Shown: one piece after another, positions 7,004 through 15,278 of the stretch | How positions within the stretch are numbered: the stretch's first letter is position 1 | How the letters are laid out: each line of letters starts with the position of its first letter | DNA from: an uncultured Lachnospiraceae bacterium | GTDB lineage: Bacteria > Bacillota > Clostridia > Lachnospirales > Lachnospiraceae | DNA length: 41,070 nucleotides | Direction: 5' to 3' | NCBI GenBank assembly: GCA_934330725.1 | Contig: CAKRGM010000020.1 | Coordinates: 1 to 41,070 of the forward strand | The notes under the pieces: model-generated | What the model was told of the DNA's origin: nothing | What the model saw: the letters and a program-made list of their open reading frames with translations, nothing else | The model's database searches: none | Translations under genes and position numbers: made by a program

Positions 7004-7077
7004 TTTACTTAAAAGAAAAACAGGAGTATTATATAACAACGGTAATTATTAACACTGGTAATAAATAACAATGTTAA
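7004..7077 (+). promoter_or_regulatory. promoter and inverted-repeat operator of the marR-exporter operon
   Basis: TTTACT (7004-7009), 17 bases, TATTAT (7027-7032) is a fair promoter. Just downstream, TTAACA (7049-7054) and TGTTAA (7072-7077) form an inverted repeat with a 17-base spacer, well placed for autorepression by the MarR protein encoded 11 bases later. Confidence 0.45.
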
Positions 7078-7087
7078 CTAATTTTAC

Positions 7088-7567
7088 ATGGAGGTGTGTC
7101 GTACGAAAGAGAGTTATAAGAATTTGTTAAATTCATTTAAGAGGTTCAGAATGCATAATATCATACAGAGTATAACTGACCTTAAGCATAGTGAGTACTG
7201 TACGTTAGCAGCGATTAAGTATGCAGCTGTTAAAAATAATGACAGCAAAGTAAAAGTGTCAGAATTATCAGATATTATGCATGTTAATTCGACAGCAGTA
7301 TCACGTACATTAAGAGAACTTGAACAGAAAGCATTTATTGAAAGGCATACCAGCGAAAAAGACAGAAGAATTACCTATGTAAATATTACAAATGATGGAA
7401 AAGCAGCGTTAGAGAAGGCAGAAGCCCAGCTTACTGATTTTACATCAGCTGTTTTTAAACGTATGGGAGAAGATAATCTTAACAGGCTGACAGCATATAT
7501 GAATAATTTATATGACGTGATGACTGAAGAGATTGAATCCAGAAAAAAGAAAGGAAATGATAAATAG
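7088..7567 (+). CDS. MarR-family transcriptional regulator
   Basis: A 159-residue winged-helix repressor. The helix-turn-helix is VKVSELSDIMHVNSTAVSRTLRELEQKAFIERHTSEKDRRITYVNITNDG, the textbook MarR DNA-binding wing with the Asp-Arg-Arg pair, framed by the dimerisation helices at both ends. The printed start has no ribosome site in front: ATG 7088 is itself followed by GGAGGTG, so a later non-ATG start (for example TTG about 12 codons in) is possible. The gene overlaps the first exporter gene by 11 bases, and an inverted repeat lies upstream. It probably represses the exporter and is released by a toxic ligand. Confidence 0.9.
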   Translation: MEVCRTKESYKNLLNSFKRFRMHNIIQSITDLKHSEYCTLAAIKYAAVKNNDSKVKVSELSDIMHVNSTAVSRTLRELEQKAFIERHTSEKDRRITYVNITNDGKAALEKAEAQLTDFTSAVFKRMGEDNLNRLTAYMNNLYDVMTEEIESRKKKGNDK

Positions 7568-9881
7568 TATGAGGAGAATATTTAAGAATATGCTTCCGCA
7601 TTGGAAGACAGTGTTTCTGATTTTTGTACTGCTCATAATACAGGCGTATGGAGATCTTTCATTACCTCAGTATACTTCGGATATTATAGATACAGGTATA
7701 CAGAATAAAGGTGTAAGTCATGTGCTTCCTGAAGAAATTACAAAGCAGGAATTCGATATGGCAAAAGTATTTATGACGCAGGAAGAAAAGGATATTTTAG
7801 ACAGCAGTTATGAAGAGTCAGGTGATAATTATAAGCTTACGGAAAAGAATAATAAAAAGCTTGATGAGTATGATGATAAGCTTATGACTGCGATAATACT
7901 TAATAAACAGATGGCAGCAATGGAAGAAGGACAGTTTAAGTCAATGCTTGCCAGACAGATGAATATGGATGAAGCCCAGCTTGCCAATGTTCCTTTAGAG
8001 GCATTGGAAAAGCAGATGGGTATGGAACTTAAGACATTTAAAAAGACAACAGACAATGATGACGGCACGAGTACAGAAATAACGTGTATTGATATGAGAC
8101 CTTTTTTTAAGGCTCAGCTTGATGCCGGCAGGATGTCTGAGGACGATATAATAAAGATAAGACAGGAACTTCAGGATAAGATGGATTCGATGGGTACATC
8201 TCTTATGAAGTCAACAGCGATAACGTATTCAATTGAAATGGATAAACAGGCAGGACTGGATATAGATAAAATACAGACAGATTATCTGTGGTCAGAAGGA
8301 CTCAAGATGATTGCACTGGCATTTATGATAGCATGTGCCGCAGTTCTTGTCGGACTTCTTGCTTCAAAAGTTGGTGCGGCAATCGGAAGAGATTTAAGAG
8401 CAGAAGTATATCATAATGTAATAGGTTTTTCTAATGCGGAGATGGATAAGTTTTCAACCGCTTCACTTATTACAAGAACTACTAATGATGTGCAGCAGAT
8501 TCAGATGATGTCAGTAATGATGCTAAGATTAATATTATATGCACCAATAATAGGTGTTGGTGGAATTATAAAGGTTTCAAAGACCGGTGCCGGAATGGGC
8601 TGGATAATTGCATTGGCAGTACTTCTTATTTTGGGCTTTGTTGCAGTACTTATGTCTATTGCAATGCCAAAGTTTAAGCTTATGCAGAAACTGATAGACC
8701 GTGTTAACCTTGTATCAAGAGAAATACTTACAGGACTTCTTGTAATAAGGGCATTTGGCAGAGAAAAAACAGAAGAGAAAAAATTTGATGATGCAAACAA
8801 AGATCTTACAAAGACAATGCTGTTTACAAACAGGGTAATGACTTTTATGATGCCTGTTATGATGTTTATAATGTATGGCATTTCAGTTCTGATTGTGTGG
8901 GTAGGTTCGCATCATATTGACACAGGTGATATGGAAGTAGGTGCGATGACAGCATTCATTACATATGCAATGCTTATTGTAATGGCCTTCCTTATGCTTA
9001 CAATGTTGTCCGTTATGCTGCCAAGAGCAGCTGTTTCAGCTGACAGAATTGATGAAGTAGTTACAACACATTCATCAATTGAGAATCCTGTCACACCGGA
9101 AAAGATTGAGAAAAAGCAGGGCATTGTAGAATTTGATCATGTTAATTTCAAATATCCGGGAGCAGATGCAGATGCACTTCATGATATTTGTTTCAAGGCT
9201 GAGCTTGGTAAGACAACAGCAATCATAGGAAGTACAGGTTGTGGTAAATCTACACTTGTTAATCTTATACCGAGACTTTACGATGTTACAGAAGGTTCAA
9301 TTAAAATTGACGGTCATGATATCAGAAATGTTTTACTTAAGGATTTACGAGATGAGTTGGGCTATGTTCCACAGAAGGGTATTCTTTTCTCAGGAACAAT
9401 TGAAAGTAATATAAAATACGGACATAATGATGCAACGGATGAAGAAGTAAAAGAAGCTGCTGCTATTGCACAGGCAACAGAGTTCATTGAAGAAAAAGAT
9501 GACAAATATGAAAGTGAAATATCACAGGGTGGTTCAAATGTATCAGGCGGACAAAAACAAAGACTTTCTATAGCAAGAGCCATAGCAAAGAATCCAAAGG
9601 TATTTATATTTGATGACAGCTTCTCAGCACTTGACTTAAAGACAGATGCAGCATTAAGAAAAGCACTTGCAGCTAAGGTAAGTGACAGTACAGTTATTAT
9701 TGTTGCACAGAGAGTAAGCACAATTCTTCATGCAGACCAGATTCTTGTAATGGATGATGGATGCATCGTAGGAAAAGGAACACATGAAGAACTTTTAAGA
9801 AACTGTGAGACATACCAGCAGATTGCAAAATCACAGTTATCTGAAAAGGAGCTTGGACTTGAAGGCGGAAAGGAGGATTAG
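7557..9881 (+). CDS. ABC exporter half, permease-ATPase fusion with degenerate ATP site
   Basis: A 774-residue type I ABC exporter: six-helix membrane domain followed by an ATPase domain. A large hydrophilic insertion of about 190 residues (roughly 45-235) lies between helices 1 and 2, outside the membrane. Walker A is GSTGCGKST near 558, the signature VSGGQKQ near 662, and Walker B FIFDDSFSALD near 685, where Asp replaces the catalytic Glu. The switch residue is Gln (IVAQRVST) instead of His. This matches the degenerate subunit of heterodimeric exporters such as BmrC/TM287 types. Start ATG 7557 overlaps the marR stop; ATG 7569 is equally possible, since neither has an ideal ribosome site. 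The partner is the next gene. Likely a multidrug, lipid or peptide exporter. Confidence 0.92.
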   Translation: MINSMRRIFKNMLPHWKTVFLIFVLLIIQAYGDLSLPQYTSDIIDTGIQNKGVSHVLPEEITKQEFDMAKVFMTQEEKDILDSSYEESGDNYKLTEKNNKKLDEYDDKLMTAIILNKQMAAMEEGQFKSMLARQMNMDEAQLANVPLEALEKQMGMELKTFKKTTDNDDGTSTEITCIDMRPFFKAQLDAGRMSEDDIIKIRQELQDKMDSMGTSLMKSTAITYSIEMDKQAGLDIDKIQTDYLWSEGLKMIALAFMIACAAVLVGLLASKVGAAIGRDLRAEVYHNVIGFSNAEMDKFSTASLITRTTNDVQQIQMMSVMMLRLILYAPIIGVGGIIKVSKTGAGMGWIIALAVLLILGFVAVLMSIAMPKFKLMQKLIDRVNLVSREILTGLLVIRAFGREKTEEKKFDDANKDLTKTMLFTNRVMTFMMPVMMFIMYGISVLIVWVGSHHIDTGDMEVGAMTAFITYAMLIVMAFLMLTMLSVMLPRAAVSADRIDEVVTTHSSIENPVTPEKIEKKQGIVEFDHVNFKYPGADADALHDICFKAELGKTTAIIGSTGCGKSTLVNLIPRLYDVTEGSIKIDGHDIRNVLLKDLRDELGYVPQKGILFSGTIESNIKYGHNDATDEEVKEAAAIAQATEFIEEKDDKYESEISQGGSNVSGGQKQRLSIARAIAKNPKVFIFDDSFSALDLKTDAALRKALAAKVSDSTVIIVAQRVSTILHADQILVMDDGCIVGKGTHEELLRNCETYQQIAKSQLSEKELGLEGGKED

Positions 9882-9887
9882 TCTGAT

Positions 9888-11753
9888 ATGCAGGATAATA
9901 AAGAACAGTTCAAAATGCCGCCAAAGGGCCGCGGACCTTTAGGACGTGGACCAGCGGGTCGTGGAATGGTGCCTGGTGAAAAGGCAAAGGATTTTAAAGG
10001 TTCAATTGGAAAGCTTTTAAAATATATAGGTAAGTATAAAATTGCTATCATATTTGTTATGATTTTTGCAGCATGCTCGACAGTATTTAATGTATTAGGA
10101 CCAAAGATATTAGGAAAGGCAACTACTTCGCTTGCTGAAGGACTTATGAATAAGATTACCGGTACAGGTGGAATTGATTTTGGATATATTGGAAAAATAC
10201 TTATCATAGTTTTATGCCTTTACGGCTGTGGAGCATTATTAAGTCTTGTTCAGGGATGGATAATGACCGGTGTTACACAAAAGATATGTTACAGATTACG
10301 TAAAGAAATATCTGAAAAGATAAACAGAATGCCTATGAAGTATTTTGAAAGCAGAACATATGGTGAAGTGCTTTCAAGAATTACTAATGATGTTGATACA
10401 CTGGGAATGGGACTTAACCAGAGTGTGACAACAATTATTACTTCGGTAGCAATGATTATTGGCGTAACAGTCATGATGCTTAGTATTTCACCATTAATGA
10501 CATTAATAGCATTTATAATTCTGCCAATATCGATGATACTTATTTCATTTACAGTTAAAAAATCGCAGAAATACTTTATAACACAGCAGAATTATCTTGG
10601 ACATATAAATGGTCAGGTAGAAGAAACCTATGGCGGACATCTTATTGTTAAATCATTTAATAAAGAAGATGATGTAATAAAGAAGTTTAATGAAAATAAT
10701 GATATTCTTTATAAGTCAGCGTGGATGTCACAGTTCCTTTCAGGAATGATGCAGCCTATAATGGCGTTTGTCGGTAACCTGGGCTATGCAGCAGTTGCAT
10801 TAAGTGGCGGTCTGCTTGCGATTAAGGGTGTAATCACAGTTGGTGATATACAGGCATTTATACAGTATGTTAAGAGTTTTACACAGCCAATAACACAGAT
10901 GGCACAGGTAATTAATCAGGTGCAGTCAATGGCAGCTGCTTCGGAAAGAGTATTTGAATTCCTCGGTGAGGAAGAAGAAGATCAGACTGTTGAGAATCCT
11001 GTAAAACTTGACAATATAAGAGGTGAAGTTGATTTTAAAAATGTACATTTTGGTTATAATCCGGATAATATCATCATTAAGGATTTCAGTGTAAATGTAA
11101 AACCTGGACAGAAGGTTGCAATTGTTGGACCAACAGGTGCCGGAAAAACAACAGTTATCAAGCTGTTAATGCGTTTTTATGATGTTAACAGTGGACAGAT
11201 ACTTGTTGACGGACATGATATAAAGGATTTTAACAGACGTGAGTTAAGAGATGTATTTGGTATGGTACTTCAGGATACATGGCTGTTTACAGGAACAATC
11301 ATGGAAAACATAAGATATGGACGCCCTGATGCAACAGATGAAGAAGTAATTGCAGCTGCAAAGGCAGCACATGCACATCATTTTATTGAGACACTTCCGG
11401 GCGGATACAATATGGTATTAAATGAAGATGCAAGCAATGTCTCACAGGGACAGAAACAGCTTTTAACAATTGCAAGAGCAATTCTTGCTGATAACAGGGT
11501 ACTTATTCTTGATGAGGCTACATCATCTGTTGATACAAGAACAGAGATAAGAATACAAAAGGCCATGGATAACTTGATGAAAGGAAGAACAAGTTTTGTT
11601 ATAGCACACAGACTTTCAACTATAAAAGATGCAGATATCATTCTTGTTATGAAAGATGGAGATATAATTGAGCAGGGAAGCCATAATGAGCTGATGGCAA
11701 AGAATGGATTTTATGCTGATCTTTATAATTCACAGTTTGATGCTGCAGGTTAA
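9888..11753 (+). CDS. ABC exporter half, permease-ATPase fusion with catalytic Glu
   Basis: A 621-residue partner of the preceding subunit. A Gly/Pro/Arg-rich N-terminal tail (PKGRGPLGRGPAGRG) precedes six membrane helices (about 45-340) and the ATPase domain: Walker A GPTGAGKTT near 413, Walker B VLILDEATSSVD near 540 with the normal Glu, and switch His in VIAHRLST. The signature is degenerate, VSQGQKQ instead of SGGQ. Together with the Asp/Gln changes in the partner, this gives one working and one non-working ATP site, as in TM287/288, BmrCD and LmrCD. AAGGAGG lies upstream and the gap to the previous gene is six bases, so the two form one complex from one transcript under MarR control. Confidence 0.93.
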   Translation: MQDNKEQFKMPPKGRGPLGRGPAGRGMVPGEKAKDFKGSIGKLLKYIGKYKIAIIFVMIFAACSTVFNVLGPKILGKATTSLAEGLMNKITGTGGIDFGYIGKILIIVLCLYGCGALLSLVQGWIMTGVTQKICYRLRKEISEKINRMPMKYFESRTYGEVLSRITNDVDTLGMGLNQSVTTIITSVAMIIGVTVMMLSISPLMTLIAFIILPISMILISFTVKKSQKYFITQQNYLGHINGQVEETYGGHLIVKSFNKEDDVIKKFNENNDILYKSAWMSQFLSGMMQPIMAFVGNLGYAAVALSGGLLAIKGVITVGDIQAFIQYVKSFTQPITQMAQVINQVQSMAAASERVFEFLGEEEEDQTVENPVKLDNIRGEVDFKNVHFGYNPDNIIIKDFSVNVKPGQKVAIVGPTGAGKTTVIKLLMRFYDVNSGQILVDGHDIKDFNRRELRDVFGMVLQDTWLFTGTIMENIRYGRPDATDEEVIAAAKAAHAHHFIETLPGGYNMVLNEDASNVSQGQKQLLTIARAILADNRVLILDEATSSVDTRTEIRIQKAMDNLMKGRTSFVIAHRLSTIKDADIILVMKDGDIIEQGSHNELMAKNGFYADLYNSQFDAAG

Positions 11754-11818
11754 AAAGCTTAAAACAGGCTGAAATGTTTTCTATCGTATATTGCACTGAA
11801 TTAAATAATAATGACTAA

Positions 11819-11847
11819 TTGACATAAATGGACAGCTGTGTTATTAA
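11819..11847 (+). promoter_or_regulatory. possible promoter for the long leader of the GGDEF gene
   Basis: TTGACA (11819-11824), 17 bases, TATTAA (11842-11847): a perfect -35 and a weaker -10. It would give a leader of about 260 bases that includes the whole palindromic region 11854-12034. Confidence 0.35.
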
Positions 11848-11853
11848 TTAGAT

Positions 11854-12034
11854 AATGTTAGTACATCGTCCTGCAAATAACTGTATCAGAAACATGCCTG
11901 AATTTTCATCTGCCACATAAGAAAAACTGGACGTAGTTTGCTACGCCTGCGTTTTTCTTACTGGCAGAGTAAAAATTTGTTTCTCGTTATTGGTCTGGTT
12001 AATTTTTGTACGATGTATCAGAACAGTACTAACA
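11854..12034. repeat. palindromic element / structured leader upstream of the GGDEF gene
   Basis: In the 364-base gap, a nested imperfect palindrome spans 11909-11968: TCTGCCA/TGGCAGA, then GAAAAAC/GTTTTTC, then CGTAG-TTTG-CTACG, with small internal loops. The whole is bracketed by an outer inverted repeat (GTTAGTACATCGT at 11858-11870 against ACGATGTA... GTACTAAC at 12010-12032). Read in reverse, its AAAATTAACC segment resembles the repeated element at 13941 and 23800, and its right half resembles 30664-30712. It could be a folded RNA in the 5' leader or a relic of a small mobile element. Confidence 0.5.
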
Positions 12035-12117
12035 AAATAGGTAAGAAAAGAATATTACTATGAGACAGAATACTGTGTACAACTAAAAGGGGTACAGTTG
12101 ATTGAGAGGTGCAGTAT

Positions 12118-13860
12118 ATGGAAGTTAACAAGTTATATTCTGATAAAAAAGGAATGAGAATTACCATTTGCATTATTGGTATTGCATTGCTTTTTATTGC
12201 ATGTTATTTGCTATATGTACTTACGGGAATGGATTATGATTCATTATCAAGCAGGAAACAACTTGATAGTGGATGGAATGTAGAATATGAAGGACATGAA
12301 TACAGTAATGTGAGGCTCAGTCAGTTTAAACTGCCTCATAGTGTAGATAAGGGAGAAAAAGTTATTTTATCAGGGAAAGTGCCTGATGTAAGTGAATTTT
12401 CGATGCCGGTGCTTATATTAGCAACACATAATACAGCTGTATCAGTTTATACAGGTAATACATATATATATGAATATGGAATTGAGAATTTTAATCAGAA
12501 TAAGATTGTAGGAAGTGGGTATCAGTACATTCATATTGATAATGATGCTGCAGGTAAGAATATATATATCGTACTTACTGCATCAGAAAAAAATGCGTTT
12601 TCAACGATAGAACCACTTATTTTAACTGAAAAATCAAATGTTTTTTCAAACCAGCTGGTAAAGTACAGAGTGCCATTTGTGTTTGGAATTTTCCTGCTGC
12701 TGCTTGGAGCAGCTTTTATGGCTATTGGTTTTATTACCGGGATAAATTCATACAGCCTGTTTAATTATGTATGGCTGGGGCTGCTTTCAGTAAGTATAGG
12801 AATATGGACGTTATGCTATTACCGTCTGCTGCAGTTATATTCAGTGCCAATGAGTTATTGTACGCTGATAGAGCATTTGGCATTATATATAGGTGCAATT
12901 GCGGCGTTAATGTATTTCAGGGCATATGTAAGAGAATTAGACAACAGGGTAATGATGTATCTGTATAATGGTTTAATAATAATTCAGGCGGCGATTACAG
13001 TAACAGCAGTTGTGCTTAATTTATTTAATATTGTTCATATAACGGCGTTTGTACGATATGTCCAGATCATAATTGCATTATCGTGTGTATATATTCTGGC
13101 TGTTATTGTAGCAAGTACAAAAAAAGGTGATAAGAGTGGGCAGTATATTGCAATTGGATTTGCAATATTTTTAGGAAGTGTACTTATAGATATTGGCAGC
13201 TATATGCTTAAAAGTAATACCGGAGTGAAAATAAATAGTATAAATGGAATTTCAGCTGTGGCAGCATCAGCATTTATTCTTATATTATTTGTTACATTTG
13301 GTATGGATATTTCAAAAAAATTAAGGGTCAATGCTGAAAGAGAAGTATTGTATCGTATGGCATATACTGATTCCATGACCCAGATTTACAATAGAAGATA
13401 TTGTGAGGAAAAGATGGACGAGCTTATTGAAAGCGATGTTCCCTATGGAATTTATAATTTTGACTTAAATTATCTTAAGAAAACAAATGATAATCTGGGA
13501 CACAGTATTGGAGACGAATTAATAAAAGGATTTGCATCAATACTCAATGAGACATTTGGACAGAGAGGAACAGTTGCACGTATGGGCGGCGACGAATTTG
13601 TTGTAATTCTTGAGGACGTAGATAAGATTAATAATAAAGCATTTATAGAATCTTTATTTAGCAGGATTAAGCTGGTGAATCAGAAAGAGACAAGGTTTCA
13701 GTACAGTATGTCCTATGGATATGCGGACAGTCATGAGGTAAAGAAAAAGGCAGTGCTTAATGGCAAAGAAAATGTCAAGGATCCACGAGACGTTTATGCA
13801 TTAGCAGATAACCGCATGTATGAATATAAACGTAAATATAAAGAGTCGTTAGAAAAGTAA
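12118..13860 (+). CDS. membrane diguanylate cyclase (7TM-type sensor with GGDEF domain)
   Basis: A 580-residue protein expected to make c-di-GMP from GTP. One N-terminal helix (about 14-36) is followed by an extracytoplasmic domain (about 37-180) that could bind a ligand. Seven further helices run to about 395, as in 7TMR-DISM receptors. The cytoplasmic GGDEF domain follows (about 405-575), with YTDSMTQIYNRR, the DLNYLKKTNDNLGHSIGD segment and the intact active site ARMGGDEF near 489. The RxxD inhibitory site normally found a few residues before GGDEF is absent. ATG 12118 is preferred over GTG 12109, because AGAGG sits eight bases upstream of the ATG. It stands alone with its own terminator. 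The signal is unknown. Confidence 0.88.
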   Translation: MEVNKLYSDKKGMRITICIIGIALLFIACYLLYVLTGMDYDSLSSRKQLDSGWNVEYEGHEYSNVRLSQFKLPHSVDKGEKVILSGKVPDVSEFSMPVLILATHNTAVSVYTGNTYIYEYGIENFNQNKIVGSGYQYIHIDNDAAGKNIYIVLTASEKNAFSTIEPLILTEKSNVFSNQLVKYRVPFVFGIFLLLLGAAFMAIGFITGINSYSLFNYVWLGLLSVSIGIWTLCYYRLLQLYSVPMSYCTLIEHLALYIGAIAALMYFRAYVRELDNRVMMYLYNGLIIIQAAITVTAVVLNLFNIVHITAFVRYVQIIIALSCVYILAVIVASTKKGDKSGQYIAIGFAIFLGSVLIDIGSYMLKSNTGVKINSINGISAVAASAFILILFVTFGMDISKKLRVNAEREVLYRMAYTDSMTQIYNRRYCEEKMDELIESDVPYGIYNFDLNYLKKTNDNLGHSIGDELIKGFASILNETFGQRGTVARMGGDEFVVILEDVDKINNKAFIESLFSRIKLVNQKETRFQYSMSYGYADSHEVKKKAVLNGKENVKDPRDVYALADNRMYEYKRKYKESLEK

Positions 13861-13884
13861 TGACATATAGTAATAATATTATTT

Positions 13885-13928
13885 ATATAAGACTGGTATT
13901 AAGTATACAATACCAGTCTTATATTTTT
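13885..13928. terminator. terminator of the GGDEF gene
   Basis: A perfect 16-bp stem (ATATAAGACTGGTATT with AATACCAGTCTTATAT, 8-base loop) runs into a T run at 13924-13928, 24 bases after the stop codon. Confidence 0.9.
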
Positions 13929-13940
13929 AATAAACAGTCA

Positions 13941-14139
13941 ATTGCGAAACTCATAAATTATTTGATACAGTTGTGCATAATTAACAAGTATATTAAGCAG
14001 GCGTTTGGAAACAGTATGTACTTAGACGGCGCGTTTTAGCGCCTTGTGTGCCCATTGCCAGTGATAAACAGCGAGAGCGTATCTGTGTTGAATTGTCAAT
14101 TTTGCACAATGCGACTTGAAAAATGATGGACCTTGCAAT
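13941..14139. repeat. about 200-bp non-coding repeat element, copy 1
   Basis: This 199-bp block aligns end to end with 23800-24001. Shared blocks in order: TTGCGA at the left end, ACAGTT-TGCAT-ATTAACAA-TA-AT, GTACTTAGA, CAGTGATAA-CAG-G--AGCGTAT, TTTTGCA, TGAAAAAT, and TTGCAA at the right end. The ends form a short inverted repeat (ATTGCGA/TTGCAAT). The middle has a GGCGC-GTTTTA-GCGCC hairpin (14028-14043). There is no reading frame. It fills much of the 558-base gap between the GGDEF terminator and the aminotransferase gene. The nature, mobile relic or structured RNA, is open. Confidence 0.7.
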
Positions 14140-14255
14140 CACTAAATTTTAATAAAAAAACGGGGAAATAAAAAAACGTATATTTTACAATACTTTTAAT
14201 ATAGTAAAGGAATGTTTTAAAATTTTATAATAAAAAGATTATATTTTTAAATCGA

Positions 14256-14283
14256 TTGACATTCATAATCTGGTGAGTATAAT
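14256..14283 (+). promoter_or_regulatory. strong sigma-A promoter
   Basis: TTGACA (14256-14261), 16 bases, TATAAT (14278-14283), both hexamers perfect. Transcription should begin near 14290, immediately before a terminator hairpin. Confidence 0.75.
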
Positions 14284-14291
14284 CAGTAACT

Positions 14292-14339
14292 AACAAAGGC
14301 GTTACAGAAATTCAAAAACTGTAGCGCCTTTGTTTTTTT
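14292..14339 (+). terminator. terminator hairpin directly after the promoter (attenuator or tiny RNA)
   Basis: AACAAAGGCGTTACAG (14292-14307) pairs with CTGTAGCGCCTTTGTT (14319-14334) over 16 bp with one G-U, an 11-base loop, and seven further T. It lies only about 8 bases past the -10 box, so the default transcript would be a 50-base hairpin RNA. The aminotransferase gene begins 80 bases later and would need read-through or its own promoter. Confidence 0.75.
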
Positions 14340-14418
14340 CTAAAAGCGCTTTACAATATTAATAAAATTAGGAATAGGACAAAGGTTATCCTGGGAATAG
14401 GAAAGTTGAGGAAAAGAT

Positions 14419-15264
14419 ATGAAAGAAGTTGGTTATTATAATGGCGAACTTGGCAGCCTCGATGAAATAAAATGCCCGATACTTGACAGGGCAGTATATT
14501 TTGGAGATGGATGTTATGACGCAACACATGTTCATAATGGAATAATATTTGCATTGGAAGATCATCTGGCAAGATTTTATAATAGCTGCAGATTATTAAG
14601 AATTGATTTTCAATATACGCCTGAAGAACTTACAAAGATATTGTATGAGGTAGTAGAAAAATTCGATGGCGAGAATGCAATACTTTACTGGCAGGCATCA
14701 AGAGGAACAGCATTGAGAAAACACCAGTTTCCTAAAGATTCAAAGCCAAATCTTATGGCGATGGCAGTTGAATTGGAAATGACACCACCTGATAAAGAAT
14801 TTAAAGTAATATCACTTGAAGATACAAGATTTTTACATTGTAACATTAAAACACTGAATCTGATACCAAGTGTTATTGCAGCAACAAAGGCAGAGGAAGC
14901 GGGATGTGATGAAGTTATTTTTTACAGGAATGGACTTGTTACAGAAATGGCCCACAGCAATGTATCAATTATAAAGGATGGGGCATTAAGAGTTCATCCG
15001 AATGATAATCTTGTACTTCCCGGAATTGCAATCATGCATTTAAAAAAACTTGCAGCTGATATGGGAATACCGGTAATAGAAGAGCCATTTGATATGATAA
15101 CATGCATGAATGCCGATGAGGTTATTATAACAAGTTCAGGAACATTGTGTAACAGAATTACATCAGTTGATAATATCAGTGTAGGAGGAAAGGCTCCGGA
15201 ATTATTTAAAAAACTTCAGGATGCTGCCTGGGCAGAATATAATGAGTACACCAGTAAAAAATAA
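14419..15264 (+). CDS. class IV aminotransferase, D-amino acid aminotransferase-like
   Basis: A 281-residue PLP enzyme of the branched-chain/D-amino acid aminotransferase fold. Landmarks: RAVYFGDGCYDATHVHNG at the N-terminal domain, the PLP Lys144 in CNIKTLNLIPSVIAATKAEEAGCDEVIF, GLVTEMAHSNVSII, and the phosphate-binding end (EVIITSSGTLCNRI). The LNL after Lys and the length fit D-amino acid aminotransferases (Dat), which exchange D-Ala, D-Asp or D-Glu with 2-oxo acids. 4-amino-4-deoxychorismate lyase is the main alternative. GAGGA lies before the ATG. The neighbour 14 bases downstream is another D-amino-acid-type PLP enzyme, which favours the D-specific reading. An attenuator-like hairpin precedes the gene. 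Confidence 0.85.
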   Translation: MKEVGYYNGELGSLDEIKCPILDRAVYFGDGCYDATHVHNGIIFALEDHLARFYNSCRLLRIDFQYTPEELTKILYEVVEKFDGENAILYWQASRGTALRKHQFPKDSKPNLMAMAVELEMTPPDKEFKVISLEDTRFLHCNIKTLNLIPSVIAATKAEEAGCDEVIFYRNGLVTEMAHSNVSIIKDGALRVHPNDNLVLPGIAIMHLKKLAADMGIPVIEEPFDMITCMNADEVIITSSGTLCNRITSVDNISVGGKAPELFKKLQDAAWAEYNEYTSKK

Positions 15265-15278
15265 GGGAGGTGTTTCCA

